A program made the position numbers and the translations under genes. A DNA stretch of 64,000 nt. Origin: Harmonia axyridis (lineage: Eukaryota; Arthropoda; Insecta; Coleoptera; Coccinellidae). The notes under the pieces were generated by a model. It was given only the letters and a program-made list of their open reading frames with translations, searched no databases and was not told where the DNA came from. The first letter of the stretch is position 1, and each line of letters opens with the position of its first letter. The stretch lies in contig NC_059502.1 of assembly GCF_914767665.1 (NCBI RefSeq), forward strand, positions 9,052,001 to 9,116,000, in the 5' to 3' direction. Positions 11,845 to 23,999 of the stretch are shown one piece after another.

Positions 11845-12585
11845 CAGGGTGATTCAACAGGATTGGCCAATTTGACGTTTATGGAAAACTAATCATGATT
11901 TTGAGCTGAAAATTTGCATATTGGGGTTTGAGACAATGATCTTTCTCCCTAAAATATTTTAAAATCTCTACAACTTCGGGTTTTACCGGAAATAGACTAC
12001 TACATCCTTATTTCCAATGGCACACCCAGTATATTATTGCATCATTAATTAGCTTTTTTGATGCCATATTTTGGTAAAAACTCAATGGTTCATGAGTTGA
12101 TGGGATTCTTATAAAAAAGAAGGTGGCGATGAGGACTCACATTTACTTGAATTTTTCGGCAGAAAAAGATTTTTTCGAAAAAAAAATTCTCTTTTTTGAT
12201 TCTGCAAACACGTAGTATTATAAGACTGTTTGCGATTTGAACCAAAAATGCACATTAGAACCTATATTTTTTATAATTTCAGTCGAGTCTTCGTACAAAA
12301 ATAATGGTTACTGAATCAAACCCTATACCTAAAATGAATACTTTAAGAGTTATCGGGGAAGAACTTTCAATGAGGAAAACCGTAATTTCTAACTTAGTGA
12401 AGTATTCTGTAACTTCCGGAAAGTACAAAAAAAAACTAAAAGAGAGAGATCTGAAAATATTTTAGGGAGAAAGATCAATGTCTCAAACCAAAAAATGCGA
12501 AATTTAAGCTCAGAATTATGATTAGTTTTCCCTAAACAGACGTTTAGGCTATTAGAAAATAGGCCAATCCCGGTGAATCATCCTG
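11845..12585. mobile_element. MITE-like element with long inverted arms (741 bp)
   Basis: The ends CAGGGTGATTCAACAGGATT and, reversed, CAGGATGATTCACCGGGATT are flanked by TA. The inverted similarity continues for about 130 bp inwards (for example TTTGAGACAATGATCTTTCT against AGAAAGATCAATGTCTCAAA). The core has no coding potential. A Tc1/mariner-type MITE is the best guess from the TA target and CAGGG ends. Confidence 0.8.
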
Positions 12586-12731
12586 TATGTGTATACAAGT
12601 ATTCAATTCACTACCAATAGACATAAGAGAAATAAGTGATTTCGAATTAATCCACAGGTTATGGCTTGATAAAAAACCTTATAACATTTCAGAGTTCCTC
12701 TCAGGATTGAATTGATTAATTTTATTTGTAA

Positions 12732-13171
12732 AGGGTGTTTTTTTTAGAGCTATAGAACTTTAAATTGCAATATAACAACGATGGATTATTCGATTGACAT
12801 GAATTTTATTTATCCGCAAGATAATCTTGTGGCATTACATTTTAAATATGATTTCTGGCATATGACCGCCACGGCTGGCTCGGATGTAGTCCAATCTGGA
12901 CGTCCAATTTTCGATTTCTTTTTCCAACATTTGTGGCCGTATATCGACAATAACACGGCGAATGTTGTCTTCCAAATGGTCAAGGGTTTGTGGCTTATCC
13001 GCATAGACCAATGACTTTACATAGCCCCACAGAAAGTAGTCTAGCGGTGTTAAATCACAAGATCTTGGAGGCCGATTCAAAGGTCCAAAACGTGAAATTA
13101 GGCGGTCACCAAACGTGTCTTTCAATAAATCGATTGTGACACGAGCTGTGTGACATGTTGCGCCGTTATTT
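12732..13171 (-). mobile_element. DD41D (rosa-type) element copy R1, 3' half
   Basis: The left end starts AGGGTGTTTTTTTTAGAGCT, the 3' TIR of this family. The minus-strand frame holds RFGPLNRPPRSCDLTPLDYF, including the third catalytic Asp, and ends EIIFKM. The copy breaks off at about 13171, just before the second catalytic motif, so it is truncated. Its TIR-proximal sequence is nearly identical to copies at 34.2 and 42.0 kb, which suggests recent activity of the family. Confidence 0.85.
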
Positions 13172-13259
13172 TGAGTTTTCTTTTACGTTTCCCCATTTTA
13201 TTGTATTGAAGAATATGTAATGATTTTTGGCGAATAAAATGTTCATTATTATCAAAATA

Positions 13260-13760
13260 ATTCATCCTAATCGAATTCCATCTAAAGTCCCCCATACACG
13301 TCGACACCCTAAAATCACCCACACACTACCCGACCCGCAAATCTCCTTTACCCGCCGATCCTACCCTGGACGCCAGTGTCGCAACGGCCGTCTAGACCCA
13401 TACGGCATAATCCCAGATAGCCCCGGTCAGCTGAGGCGCCACGGTCCGGCCGGATTGCAACGATAACGATCCCGACCTAACCTCAAAACCGTCCGGGGAT
13501 TCGGCCATAAACCACTCGAAACTCAAGACAGGGGGCATAAAACAACTTCCTCCTGACACGGCGTGACACCGCAGTCTCCCCGTTCGTCTATGATGATGAT
13601 GATGACGAGGACAAATATTTTCGGAGAGGTTGTAAAATTGTAACCGAGATGGGGGCATCAGTAACAAAGGAAGAACGGGGCGAACATTTGACGTTAACGT
13701 CCTATCCGGGGCGATATAGTGATGTGGGGGCGTAAATGCGCTTCCGGGTTACGTAGTTTG
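13260..13760. other. CpG-rich block 5
   Basis: It contains CCCGACCCGCAAATCTCC, GTCGCAACGGCCGTCTAG and a (GAT)n run near 13589. Both strands hold short open frames. Its left edge is close to truncated R1. Confidence 0.45.
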
Positions 13761-14492
13761 GTTGTAGAGTCACAAGGGTAGGTCACAGGTACATGAGGTT
13801 TTGGGATATTATCTTTTGTTCAAATTGATTTATTGCGTAAAATAATTCAGCAGAAAGAATTCGATACGTAAGAGAGAGAATAGAATCCATAACATCAACA
13901 AATATAACACACGAAACAAGTTGATGGTCAAATTACAAGGTTAAGACGATAGAAATCGAGCGACTAATTTGGAGTAAGCCAACGTTTCGTCTATATATTT
14001 AGCCATTTTGCTATGACCAGTAATTTCCAACCACTTTTTGCTAACAACAGTTGATCTATTCGAGTGATTCCTCATCTTTTTGTCCTATAAATTCAAGCCA
14101 ATTGCCTCAGCAGCAGATTTAGTTCATCCAAGTACATTACGGTGCATACATTATGGCCCTCAGAGGCTGTTCATCTCTTGATCCTGTATATTTTTCCAGT
14201 ATCGATTTTGTTTTAAGAACAGTCGTGGCGAGGTAATATTGTCGCCTAGTTTCAATATTAGTTTATGAAAAATATGTACAGAGCAGCTTTGTCTTTCACT
14301 ATATGAAACCAACCATTTACTATTCGAACAGCTTGGTACGTTTTACTGAACGACGTATTGTATTCGCTAGGCTAATTCTACAACAGTAAAATGGTAAAAT
14401 TTACGCATCAGACTTTCAGGAGTATTTTCAATTCATAGCAATATCATTTTGTTGACTTCAGACATATTTAACGAATCTGAACTGGACTTACG
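13761..14492. other. no gene seen
   Basis: AT-rich DNA between block 5 and mariner M3. No protein motif or TIR was recognised. Confidence 0.4.
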
Positions 14493-15440
14493 TTACCGAG
14501 AGTAGTTTCAACGCTTGAAGAACGGCTATTTTGATGTCGAAGACCAGCATGGAAGAGAGAAGGTTTTGGAAAATACAGAATTGGGGACATTACTTGATCA
14601 AGACTCGTGTCAAATGCAGCAAGAATAGGTAGGATTATTAGAAGTGGCGCAACAAGCCTTTTCAGAACGTCTGAAAGTCATGGGAATGATTCAGAAACAA
14701 GGAAATTGGGTGCCGTACGAGTTGAAGCCGAGAGATGTTAAACGGCGTTTATTTGCTTGTGCACAGCTGCTTGCAAGGCAAAGACGGAAAGGATTTCTGC
14801 ATCGAATTGAGGATAGAGACGAAAAATGGGTTCCTTACTAAAGAACCAAGCGCAGAAAATCATGGAGATATCCCGGACATGCTTCCACTTCGACGGCCAA
14901 AAAGAATATTCACGGTTTCAAGATCATGCTCAGTATTTGGTGGGATCAGACCGACATAGTATATTATGAGTAGTAAAATCGTCTGAAACAGTCACAGGCG
15001 ATCATTATCGAATGCAATTAATGCGTTTGAGCCGAGATTTGAGAGACAAACGGCAGCAATACAACGAGAAACATGATAACGTGATTTTACAGCATTACAA
15101 TGCCCGATCCCATGTTGTGAAAGTGGTCAAGACATACTTGAAAACGTTGAAATGGAAAGTCCTACCCCACCCACGTTGCTCCCTCGGACTATCACTAGTT
15201 CCGATCAATGACACACGGCCTGGTTAAGCAGCACTTCCGGTCTTATGAAGAAGTAAAAATTGGATCGATTTGTGGATCAAGTGACAAGTTTTTTCAACGC
15301 GAGATACGTACGCAACCCGAAAGATTGGGTAGAAAGTAGTTGCCAGCGTTGACCAATACTTTGAATCATAAATGTATAACCAGTTTTTCACAATAAAGCC
15401 TCGAATTTCGGAAAAAAACGGCGGAAGCAAAGTTGTACAC
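14493..15440 (+). mobile_element. cecropia-type mariner copy M3, 5' truncated
   Basis: It begins within the HTH text (SSFNA-KNGYFDVEDQH) and runs through QKQGNWVPYELKPRDVKRRL, DEKWVPY and the NARSHVVKVVKTYL motif. It ends in an intact 3' TIR (AACGGCGGAAGCAAAGTTGT) at 15440. The second catalytic motif reads HYNARSH, so its Asp has become Tyr, and the third motif is lost in a deletion after HPRCSL. Stops and frameshifts are frequent. Confidence 0.85.
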
Positions 15441-15569
15441 CTACGTATAATGTTTGAAAACTCATTAATATTCACAGCCCTGAAGATGATCATTTCAGGT
15501 GACCGTCACTTGTGTTCGAAAACCCATCTACAAAATGTGGCTTTCTTCAAATGTGGCCCTTTCCCACGG

Positions 15570-15870
15570 CGGCAAAAAAGCGGCAAGCGCCGGTCGACAT
15601 CCCCGGCCCGCGTTTCTTGCGCGGAATTCGCGTAGAAAGAAAGGCCTCGAGGCCGCCGTATTGTATACGACCAACGTAAGCGTTAATGTCCCCGGTAATT
15701 TGCGCGGACCACCCGCGACGTGACGGACGCCGCTGAGATCGCGCTCTTCTTGCTTCCCCGTCTGATCGGAGGCTCGTCAATTCGCTCGCCGACACCCAAA
15801 AAGGGAATCGCGATCTCCTCCGTTAGTTGCGGAGGGGTGCAGGGGCGGATCTGCGGTAGCGGAGCTGGGC
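15570..15870. other. CpG-rich block 6
   Basis: Sandwiched between mariners M3 and M4. It includes CGGCGGCAAAAAAGCGGCAA, CGCGGAATTCGCGT and CGCGGACCACCCGCGACG. Open frames on both strands look compositional. Confidence 0.45.
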
Positions 15871-15896
15871 ATCATAGTAAAATAGTAATGTATATT

Positions 15897-17176
15897 ACAT
15901 AGGCGTATGACTTTGCTTCCGCCGTTTTTTTTTCGAAATTCGAGGCTTCATTGTACGAAACTTGTTATACATTTAGGATTAAAGTATTGTCTATCGCTGG
16001 CCACTACTTCCTCCTATATTTCGGACAGCGTACGAATCCAGCGTTGAAAGAACTGGTCATCTTTTGAAGCGATCCACGAATCGATACAATTTTTCCCTTC
16101 TTCATAAGACCGGAAGTGCTGGTCAGCTAGGCCTTGTGACTTTGGTCGAAACAACTGATAGTCCGAGGAAGCACCGTCTAGAGAATATGGCGGGTGGGGT
16201 AGGATTTCCCATTTCAACGTTTCCAAGTATGTCGTGTCCACTTTCGCAACATGAAGTCGAGAATTATCATGCTGTAAAATCCCTTTATCATGTCTCTCGT
16301 TGTATTGCGGCCCGTTTGTCTTTCAATGGTCGGCTCGAACGCAATGATTGCGTTCGATAACGGTCACCTGTGATTGTTTCAGTCGGTTTTATCAACTCAT
16401 TGTACACTAAGCTGAGCTGGTCCTACCAAATACCGAGCAGGACCTTGGAACCGTGAATATTCGGTTTGGCCCTCGACGTGAAAGCATGGCAGGGATATCC
16501 CCATGATTTTTTGCGCTTGGGATTATCGTAATGAACCCATTTTTCGTCTCTAGCCACAATGCGATGCAGTAATTCCTTCCGTCTTTGCATGCAAGTAGCT
16601 GTTCACAAGCAAACAAAAGCCGTTCAACATCTCTCGGCTTCAACCCGTACGGCACCCAATTTCCTTGTTTCTGAATCATTCCCAAGACTTTCAGGCGTTT
16701 TGAAATGGCTTGTTGCATCACTACCAATAATCCTGGCAATTCTTGTTGCGTTTGAAACGTGTCTTGATCAAGTTATGCCTCTTATTCTGTATCTTCGGAA
16801 ACCTACTCTCTTCCAACGCCATGCTGGTCTTCGACGTCAAAATCACCGTTCTTGAAGCGTCGAAACCACTTTCGGCACGTTTTTTCACTAATAGCGGCCT
16901 CACCATAGGTATTTAAGAGCATTCGATGAGCCTCAGCCGCAGATTTCTTCATATTAAACCAGAAAATTCAAACCTCCCGCAAATTACGAGGATTTGGCTC
17001 GTAAGCTGACACGAGAATAACTTCATGATGTAGACACAAATCGACTAATATTTCGATGGCGTTATATTTACAAATATCTAAGTTAATTGTATGACATCTT
17101 CCATCTATTTATTTCGACTATCACTTACCGCTTCAGCCATCCATTGCAAAACGGCGGAAGCAAAGTTGTACATCTA
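15897..17176 (-). mobile_element. cecropia-type mariner copy M4, nearly full length
   Basis: Both TIRs are visible (ATGACTTTGCTTCCGCCG at the left, CGGCGGAAGCAAAGTTGT at the right), giving about 1.28 kb. The minus strand starts MKKSAAEAHRMLLNTYGEAA, keeps TCRKWFRRFKNGDFDVEDQH, then QKQGNWVPYGLKPRDVERLL, and DNSRLHVAKV. It ends with SSDYQLF and DSWIASKDDQFFQRW. Several frameshifts and stops separate these blocks. The DD34D spacing and motif set fit the cecropia subfamily. It is the best reference copy in the window. Confidence 0.9.
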
Positions 17177-17439
17177 ACACTTGAATATCTAAATATTATA
17201 CGGTACTTCCTGCGTAATATTTCAGATAGACCTCCACCTCCTTTTGTCTAAGTGTTTCTACTCTCTTCAGGAATACTTCTTAGATGCTACTTGATTGTGT
17301 ATAATCATTTTGGACATATCCTATACCTTTTGTATATTTTTTTTATATTCATACATGTAAATATGTGGTTTTGAAGGATAAATATATATCTTTGGTATAT
17401 ATTTTTCCTTATATATTATTATTAATATTTTCCTTCATT

Positions 17440-17745
17440 GCAGCATCCCCTGAAGGATCCGTCCGAGATTCGTGTGTATTGTTGGGCCCGCGCGCAGATC
17501 GTAGCCGGCCGTGAGATGAATGAAATTCGTGTGCGTCAGGTATGCCGGGTTCCGGTCGTTTATATTTTTTAATTGGACCGCTGGAGAACCCTGCTCGGAC
17601 GCGAGAGGGAGAGCAAAAAGCGTTCGGTTGAATAAACATACCACTAATGAATTACACACACACACACAAATACTCACCTACGGGGAAAGATCCACGGGAC
17701 GGGCGGTGGCGGGTCAACTGGTCAAGTCGCCAGGAATTTCGGCGG
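17440..17745. other. CpG-rich block 7 with (CA)n
   Basis: GTGTTGGGCCCGCGCGCAGA, GTAGCCGGCCGTGAGATG and a (CA)n run at about 17654-17669. It starts right after TTTCCTTCATTGCAG at 17445, which looks like a plus-strand splice acceptor. No coding frame beyond it has a family match. Confidence 0.45.
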
Positions 17746-18034
17746 TTTAGAATATTTTTTTTTATTTAGCTTATTAATTGAGGAGTGAATAAACAATGTG
17801 AATTACAGAGGAGTTTAACAGAAGTAAATTCCTTTGCGTAACTTCAAAAATACACCTTTATTTTCTTATGATTAGAGGTTGTTGAAATAAAAGTAGGTAT
17901 TTTATGTAGTGGCGGTTGGTTATTTATTTCAAGAGGAGTGGCTTGTTTCGTTGTCTAGATTTGTAGGTTCTCATTTTCAAGGGGAGTGATGAAAATACAA
18001 AACAATTACTCTACAATAGTCATTTGTTTTATCA

Positions 18035-18112
18035 GGCAGCAAAGTAGTAGATTGACTGCAGCGGCTGATAGTTCAGCCAATTTAGCCAACGCAGTCAATC
18101 TACTTTGCTGCC
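18035..18112. repeat. imperfect hairpin with stem of about 34 bp
   Basis: GGCAGCAAAGTAGTAGATTG at 18035 pairs with CAATCTACTTTGCTGCC ending at 18112. Inner arms CAGCGGCTGA/TCAGCC also pair around a TAGT loop. Arm lengths differ by short insertions (extra TAG, extra AATTTAGCC). Confidence 0.75.
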
Positions 18113-18502
18113 GAGTTGAACATATAATATTTTCTTCGATCGTTTATAATGATATATTGAAGATATTGTATTTGCAAATTATTACAATTCCCACAATCTT
18201 TTCATTTTTCCTATAGTGATAAATTAAAACAAAATTTGATATAAATCGCAATTGTTGGAATTGTTGGTTGCTATGGAAATGTATATGTCCGTATTAATTA
18301 TAGTTTGACAACTCATGAAATATCTGACAGTTTTTTGGAAAAATATCGAATATATTCATATTATGGACAGTGATAGCGACTTAGAAATGACTACTCCAAG
18401 GGAGGTGGCAAATGGCAAATTCAGAAAATGTGAATTGTTTTATTCCTATTGAAAATAAACATTTTGCTGCCTAGGCACGAAAGTCGTTACTTTGCTGCCT
18501 AG
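18035..18502. mobile_element. putative non-autonomous DNA transposon with GGCAGCAAAGTA ends
   Basis: The left end GGCAGCAAAGTA (18035) is the inverse of TACTTTGCTGCC, found at about 18488-18499. An internal imperfect hairpin (18035-18112) also uses these 12 bp. Between them a short frame MDSDSDLEMTTPREVANGKF starts at 18363 and soon stops, like a clipped transposase start. The right end carries a 28-bp tandem repeat (18463-18540). Superfamily not assigned. Confidence 0.45.
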
Positions 18503-18540
18503 ACAGAAAAAGTAATACTTTGCTGATTTAGTGATTTATA
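18463..18540 (+). repeat. 28-bp tandem repeat, about 2.5 units
   Basis: TTTGCTGCCTAG begins units at 18463 and 18491, and a third partial unit (TTTGCTGATTTAG) follows near 18519. Its core is the 12-mer that forms the ends of the putative transposon at 18035-18502. Confidence 0.65.
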
Positions 18541-19680
18541 TGTGTCTGAAAAATTATTATTCGCTGTCAATCGGACAAAAATAAAATTTTCTTAAATCTT
18601 TCAGAATCTCGCTTGGGACAAATGCAGAGTACAAAATATGCTAATCTAGTATTCTAATCCGTCGATATCCCCGAACTGTCTTCGTTCACATTTCCATCCA
18701 AGAGTGACAGAATTTAAACTATAATTAACCAATTAAATCTGATCTAGCATTGACCACAATTGCAAAAATTCCTGGAACTATGCCAAAATTATATATTTCC
18801 ACTACTTGCCTACAACTTTTTTCTTCCCATTTGAATATTTTAGGCAAAAGTAGCAACTTTCAAAATTTTCTGTAAAGTGGCATATAACTTTCGTTTGTTA
18901 CGAATGACCTTGGCTCATTTGTCTTGTAATCGGATAATTGGATCAAAAATTCAAATCTAAAATCAATATCATTCAGTTCATGAAATTCATACTGGCAACA
19001 TCAAATATGGCCGTAATGCCATTTTTGCGAAATAAATGCCTTGATTTTTTCATCAGACAAAGTTTTTTCAGTCTATATTAAATATTATGGCGTTTCAAAA
19101 AGATCGTTATTCAGATTGCATATTCTGAAATATCAACAACTTCTTTTGTATTGAGTCTGGCTTTCAGCATGGAATAATCTGATCATAGTGTAGATGCTAT
19201 AAATTTGCGCTGAATTTCGAAATTTCGAATTACATGTGGATAAATCCTACAGGGGACACCACATAAGAAGAAACTTGTCGTTTACATTACCTCCAGGTGG
19301 TGTGGAATTGAGTTATTTAATGAAAACGCATATCGAAGTATACTTTGCGGTGCTTTTACGCTAAAACTATTGATATTACCAAAAAAATGTAAGTAGTTAC
19401 ATAAATTGCAGAAAATATTGTCTAGTTTAATATTGTATACATATAGGTAACTGCTTTTGTCATTAAATTATTCGGGAAGGAGATATTACCAAAAAGACTT
19501 ATTTTGGGCACTATTTTTTCAAGATGAAATTCGGAAAGAGCGCATCGAAAACTAGAAAATCACCAATTTTCAAAACATCCGGAAAACTTTTCAGGTAACG
19601 CTCTATTTTGGCTCAAAAGTTTTCGAATCAACTCTTTTCAGCTTGGATTAAATAAAATCCCTTCATAACTCGATATTCTC
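18541..19680. other. no gene seen
   Basis: AT-rich DNA without recognised coding, TIR or RNA features. Confidence 0.4.
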
Positions 19681-19689
19681 TCAAACTCT

Positions 19690-20060
19690 TCCTCTTTCGA
19701 TCCGCTGGCCATTGGCCCAGTTGACCGGCCGCGCGTTGGACAAACAAGGTTTTTGGCCCTGAATGAAGGCGATACATCAGCCGGTGGGGACCGTGGCGCC
19801 CACCTACGGTTCCGAGGGCCCGAGGATCTCGTAATTAAGATAATATATTATCGATTCTAATTAAAATCTATTTAGTACGGACCTCGGGCCCCAACTACTG
19901 GTTATAAATATTCAGATTTGGCGTAGCTTCTTCTCTTAACCCGGATCGGACGGGCCGACGAAAGGCGATCGGTGATTTACGAGGTTTACGGCCGAACCCC
20001 ACCGCCCCTTCTGAACCCCCCTAACCCCTCTAGGATGCGGTGGCAATCAGAGACGAAATG
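19690..20060. other. CpG-rich block 8
   Basis: GATCCGCTGGCCATTGGCCC to GGAAGGTTGGGTCGACCG, with an AT core that has TCTAATTAAAATCTATTTAG (about 19857-19876). GC-rich flanks around homeodomain-like TAATTA sites fit an enhancer-like block. Confidence 0.45.
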
Positions 20061-20169
20061 CGGGAAGGTTGGGTCGACCGAAAAAAATTAGACGGTCATC
20101 GATAGATCAGAGAGATTCGAGATCTTTAATGAATGAACTCGCCAGATAGCCATTTGAGTATGCTTGAAC

Positions 20170-20510
20170 TAGATTGGGCCAAGAACATTCCCTTGTGGAA
20201 CACCAAACAACTTTTTAGAATCATAGAAATTGGGATTTTTCCATCAGGAACAATTTATGCTTCAAATTAGGGAATCCAATCCCGCACCAAAATATCAATC
20301 CCGCAAATCCGAGGGATAAAAATTATCACTATGTGTTCGGCTGTTTTCACATCCTTTCCACATAGCCTGCAGATCTCATCTGCTGACTTATCCATGCGGT
20401 AAAAAAGGTATTTGACCCGACAGCGTCTTGTCAGCAGTACCACCATTACCGTAAGCTCAGCTCGTGGTAGCTTCAGTAGTTTCCTGGTAAAGGTCGATGA
20501 AAGCACCACA
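20170..20510 (-). pseudogene. non-LTR retrotransposon relics: RNase H tail and RT motif
   Basis: The minus strand at 20510-20270 reads SSTFTRKLLKLPRAELTVMV, then LTRRCRVKYLFYRMDKSADE and ICRLCGKDVKTAEHIV. This is the C-terminal region of jockey/I-type ORF2 (CRLCG---ETAEHI Cys-His knuckle). Immediately left, 20205-20176 reads GVPQGNVLGP, the reverse transcriptase motif. The order is wrong for one element, so two fragments are joined or rearranged. Confidence 0.7.
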
Positions 20511-21180
20511 AATTATTCGCCTGAGCAAGACTCGGAGTGTTCCTCCAGAGGATTTTTCTTGTATGTCTTTTTTTATTTTGTTCATATTCTTTTTTGTTTC
20601 CTTGGAAAAATAGTTATAAAAAAGTGATGAATGGCTCTCATGCAGTGTTATCTTGGCATGGTACTTAGGAAATTATCGATAGAAGCATGCAGAAATATAC
20701 TGAATTCAAATTTGAACAAGCGCTCTCTTTCATTGATTGAAGATTATCTTCGGGATCATTTTCTGTTTGTGAAAAATATCAAACATGATAGAAATGCTTT
20801 CCGTTTGTACCATTTTCCTTTATCTGAAACACTCTTCAAAGAACATGGCCACTAATTGGTAAAAGATTGCTTTTATCTAGTCGACTCCTGGAATTATCTC
20901 CTTTGAGATAACTTCAGTAGTTTTACCTCAATAGTGTCGACCGTTGGTCTGTTCCCTCAAAATAATATAAGATAAAGACAACCATACTAATGAGCATTAC
21001 CGTATGTTTCGAAAAGTGTGGTCCAAGCATACTACCCAGGGGTTTACCGTTTGTAAAAGTATGGAAATTGCAGTGAATCATTAACATGCGAAGTTCAAAT
21101 TCGTTTGAACACCTACACATTTGAATTTCATTTCACTTCAAATTTTCGTAAAATTTGATGAATGAAGTATCACTTGGAGG
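20511..21180. other. no gene seen
   Basis: AT-rich. Frames at 20631-20855 (LSIEACRNILNSNLNKRSLS) and 20923-21120 (minus, NEFELRMLMIHCNFHTFTNG) have a faint coding look. The latter, with KPLGSMLGPHFSKHTVML, may be worn retroelement sequence, but no motif is firm. Confidence 0.3.
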
Positions 21181-22074
21181 AAAACAACGATGGATTATTC
21201 GATTGAATTTTATTTATCCACAAGATAATCTTGTGGCATTACATTTCAAATATGCTTTCTGTCATATGAAAACCACAGCTGGCTCGGATGTAGTCCAATC
21301 TGGACGTCCAATTTTCGATGACTTTTTCCAACATTTGTGGCCGTATATCGGCAATAACACGGAGAATGTTGTCTTCCAAATGGTCAAGAGTTTGTGGCTT
21401 ATCCGCCTAGACCAATGACTTTACATAGCCCCACAGAAAGTAGTCTAGTTGTGTTAAATCACAAGATCTTGGAGGCCAATTCACAGGTCCAAAAGGTGAA
21501 ATTAGGCGGTCACCAAACGTGTCTTTCAATAAATCGATTGTGGCACGAGCTGTGTGACATGTTGCGCCGTCTCGTTGGAACCACAGCTCCTGGACATCAT
21601 GGTTGTTCAATTCAGGAATGAAAAAGTTAGTAATCATGGCTCTATACCGATCACCATCGACTGTAACGTTCTGGCCATCATCGTTTTTGAAGAAGTACGG
21701 ACCAATGATTCCACCAGCCCATAAAGCGCACCAAACAGTCAGTTTTACTGGATGTAACGGTGTTTCGACATACACTTGAGGATTAGCTTCACTCCAAATG
21801 CGGCAGTTTCGTTTGTTGACGTAGCCAATCAACCAGAAGTGCGCTTCATCGCTAAACAAAATAAAATGGACGTAGTGCGCGATACGTATTCCGCACATAA
21901 CCATTATTTTCGAAATGAAATTGCACTATTTCTAAGCGTTGTTCAGGCGTGAGTCTATTCATGATGAATTGCCAAACCAAACTGAAAATAAATCACTTGA
22001 CAGCTGTTAAATCGGTCGCCACCTCGAACAGTAATGCCAACTTAAAGTTATACACCTCGAAAAAAACACCCTAT
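21181..22074 (-). mobile_element. DD41D (rosa-type) element copy R2, 3' TIR missing
   Basis: The right end carries the 5' TIR (CGAAAAAAACACCCTATA). The minus-strand frame at 21904-21407 runs from FSDEAHFW through FQRDGATCHTA to the third motif, DLTQLDYF. The left TIR is lost (starts at AAAACAACGATGG). The catalytic domain is open for 165 codons. The N-terminal part shows the same internal deletion as the other copies. The right flank is a mariner fragment cut at a TA, so R2 landed in an older mariner. Confidence 0.85.
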
Positions 22075-22075
22075 A

Positions 22076-22200
22076 GTAGCCTCACCATAGGCAGTTGAGT
22101 GCATTCGATGAACCTCAGCCGAAGATTTCTTCATATTAAAGCAGAAAATTAAAACCACCTACAAATTACGAGAATATTGCTCGTAAGCTGAAATTTATTC
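22076..22200 (-). mobile_element. cecropia-type mariner fragment M9, flank of R2
   Basis: The plus-strand text TAGCCTCACCATAGGCAG, then CATTCGATGAACCTCAGCCG, equals the mariner region just before the HTH start (MKKSAAEAHRM on the minus strand). It begins exactly at the end of R2, so R2 split this copy at a TA. Confidence 0.75.
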
Positions 22201-22901
22201 ACATATAACTGAACAGGTAGAAATTCTCCATATGAACCCAACAGCCAGTTTCGTAAAATTTATCTCAATCTGTATGGAGTTATCGTTGGAAAGACGGATA
22301 TTAGAGTGTGTAGTTCTTTTGATCGGAATCATAGTGTTTCTATCGCTACTAATGGCGTCATATCGTCAGGAAGTTATTATTCCACGTCTCTAATTCTACT
22401 TTTAAAACCGAACAGAACTCGAGAGGAATATCAGGTAATCTGAATCTCGAACGGAGACAGACTCGGAGACGAATTTGAAATTTACAGCCGTGCAAAAAGA
22501 CGCCTGACGTTTTTATCGATGAAATCGAACCCTAAAGAGTGGCATGAGTCAAGAACAGGCGCCCCTCGCTTATCTTGCTCTTATTTTCGACCAACCCAAG
22601 TATTTCGGAGGTAGTACAAGATTGTCTATCTGTCCGGATAAGGTAATAAGTTAAATTGTTTCCGCTTCTTCATGTTACGTACAGCATTCCGGAGATCTGT
22701 AGTTGATTATGTTGGTTACTTGGTGGGGTGGATTACTCACAAATAGGGAATTTTGGGTATTTACTAATGTTCAATGTTCATCATGGATTAAGGATAAGAA
22801 AAAGTAACGTCATGGTCATTTTCGAATTGTTCCTTCTACAGTTCTCCAATGAAAATTATTGTATTCAATATTGTTTTACTTCGGAGCGAACGTTAAAATA
22901 A
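22201..22901. other. no gene seen between M9 and R3
   Basis: A milder GC segment at about 22500-22640 (GGCGCCCCTCGCTTATCTTG) resembles the island blocks in miniature. No frame or RNA was recognised. Confidence 0.35.
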
Positions 22902-23830
22902 CAGGTGTTTTTTTTTTTCGAGGTATATAACTTTAAGTTGGCATTACTGTTCAAGATGGCGACCGATTTAACAGCTGTCAAGTGATTTATTCTCAGTTTC
23001 GTTTGGCAATTCATCATGAATAGACTCACGTCTGAACAACGCTTGCAAATAGTGCAATTTTATTTCGAAAATAATGGTTCTGTGCGGAATACGTATCGCG
23101 CACTACGTCCATTTTATTTTATTTAGCGATGAAGCGCACTTCTGGTTGAATGGCTACGTCAACAAACAAAACTGCCACATTTGGAGTGAAGCTAATCCTC
23201 AAGTGTATGTCGAAACACCGTTACATCCAGAAAAACTTACTGTTTGGTGCGCTTTATGGGCTGGTGGAATCATTGGTCCGTACTTCTTCAAAAACGATGA
23301 TGGATAGAACGTTACAGTCAATGGTGATCGGTATAGAGCCATGATTACTAACTTTTTCATTCCTGAATTGAACAACCATGATGTCTAGGAGCTGTGGTTC
23401 CAACAAGACGGCGCAACATGTCATACAGTTCGTGCCACAATCGATTTGTTGAAAGACACGCTTGATGACCGCCTAATTTCACGTTTTGGACCTGTGAATT
23501 GGCCTCCAAGATCTTGTGATTTAACCCCGCTAGACTACTTTCTATGTAAAGTCATTGGTCTATGCGGATAAGCCACAAACCCTTGACCATTTGGAAGACA
23601 ACATTCGCCGTGTTATTGCCGATATACGGCCACAAATGTTGGAAAGTCATCGAAAATTGGACGTCCAGATTGGACTACATCCGAGCCAGCCGTGGCGGTA
23701 ATATGCCAGAAATCATATTCAAAATGTAATGCCACAAGATTATCTTGCGGATACATAAAATTCATATCGAATAATCCATCGTTGTTTTATTGCAATTTAA
23801 AGTTCTATAGCTTTAAAAAAAACACCCTTT
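22902..23830 (+). mobile_element. DD41D (rosa-type) element copy R3, both TIRs
   Basis: It runs from CAGGTGTTTTTTTTTTTCGA to AAAAAAAACACCCTTT, about 930 bp, flanked by TA. The plus-strand start MNRLTSEQRLQIVQFYFENN is followed by the HTH text RNTYRALRPF. It then jumps directly to ILFSDEAHFWLNGYV in another frame, so about 130 residues are missing. Further damage includes a stop in place of Gln before ELWF and a small deletion after DYFLC. The element is non-autonomous. Confidence 0.9.
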
Positions 23831-23999
23831 AGAAAATACGTAGTCAGACTCTCTTTGCATATTCAGACCTTTTTTCGGCCATGTTGACATTTGACATATT
23901 ATGCACTTTGATCATTGGATCAAATTTCACGGTCATGGAATCTCAACAGCTACAAACTATAGCCAACCAACACCAACTTTTCGACCAATTACAATCCCT

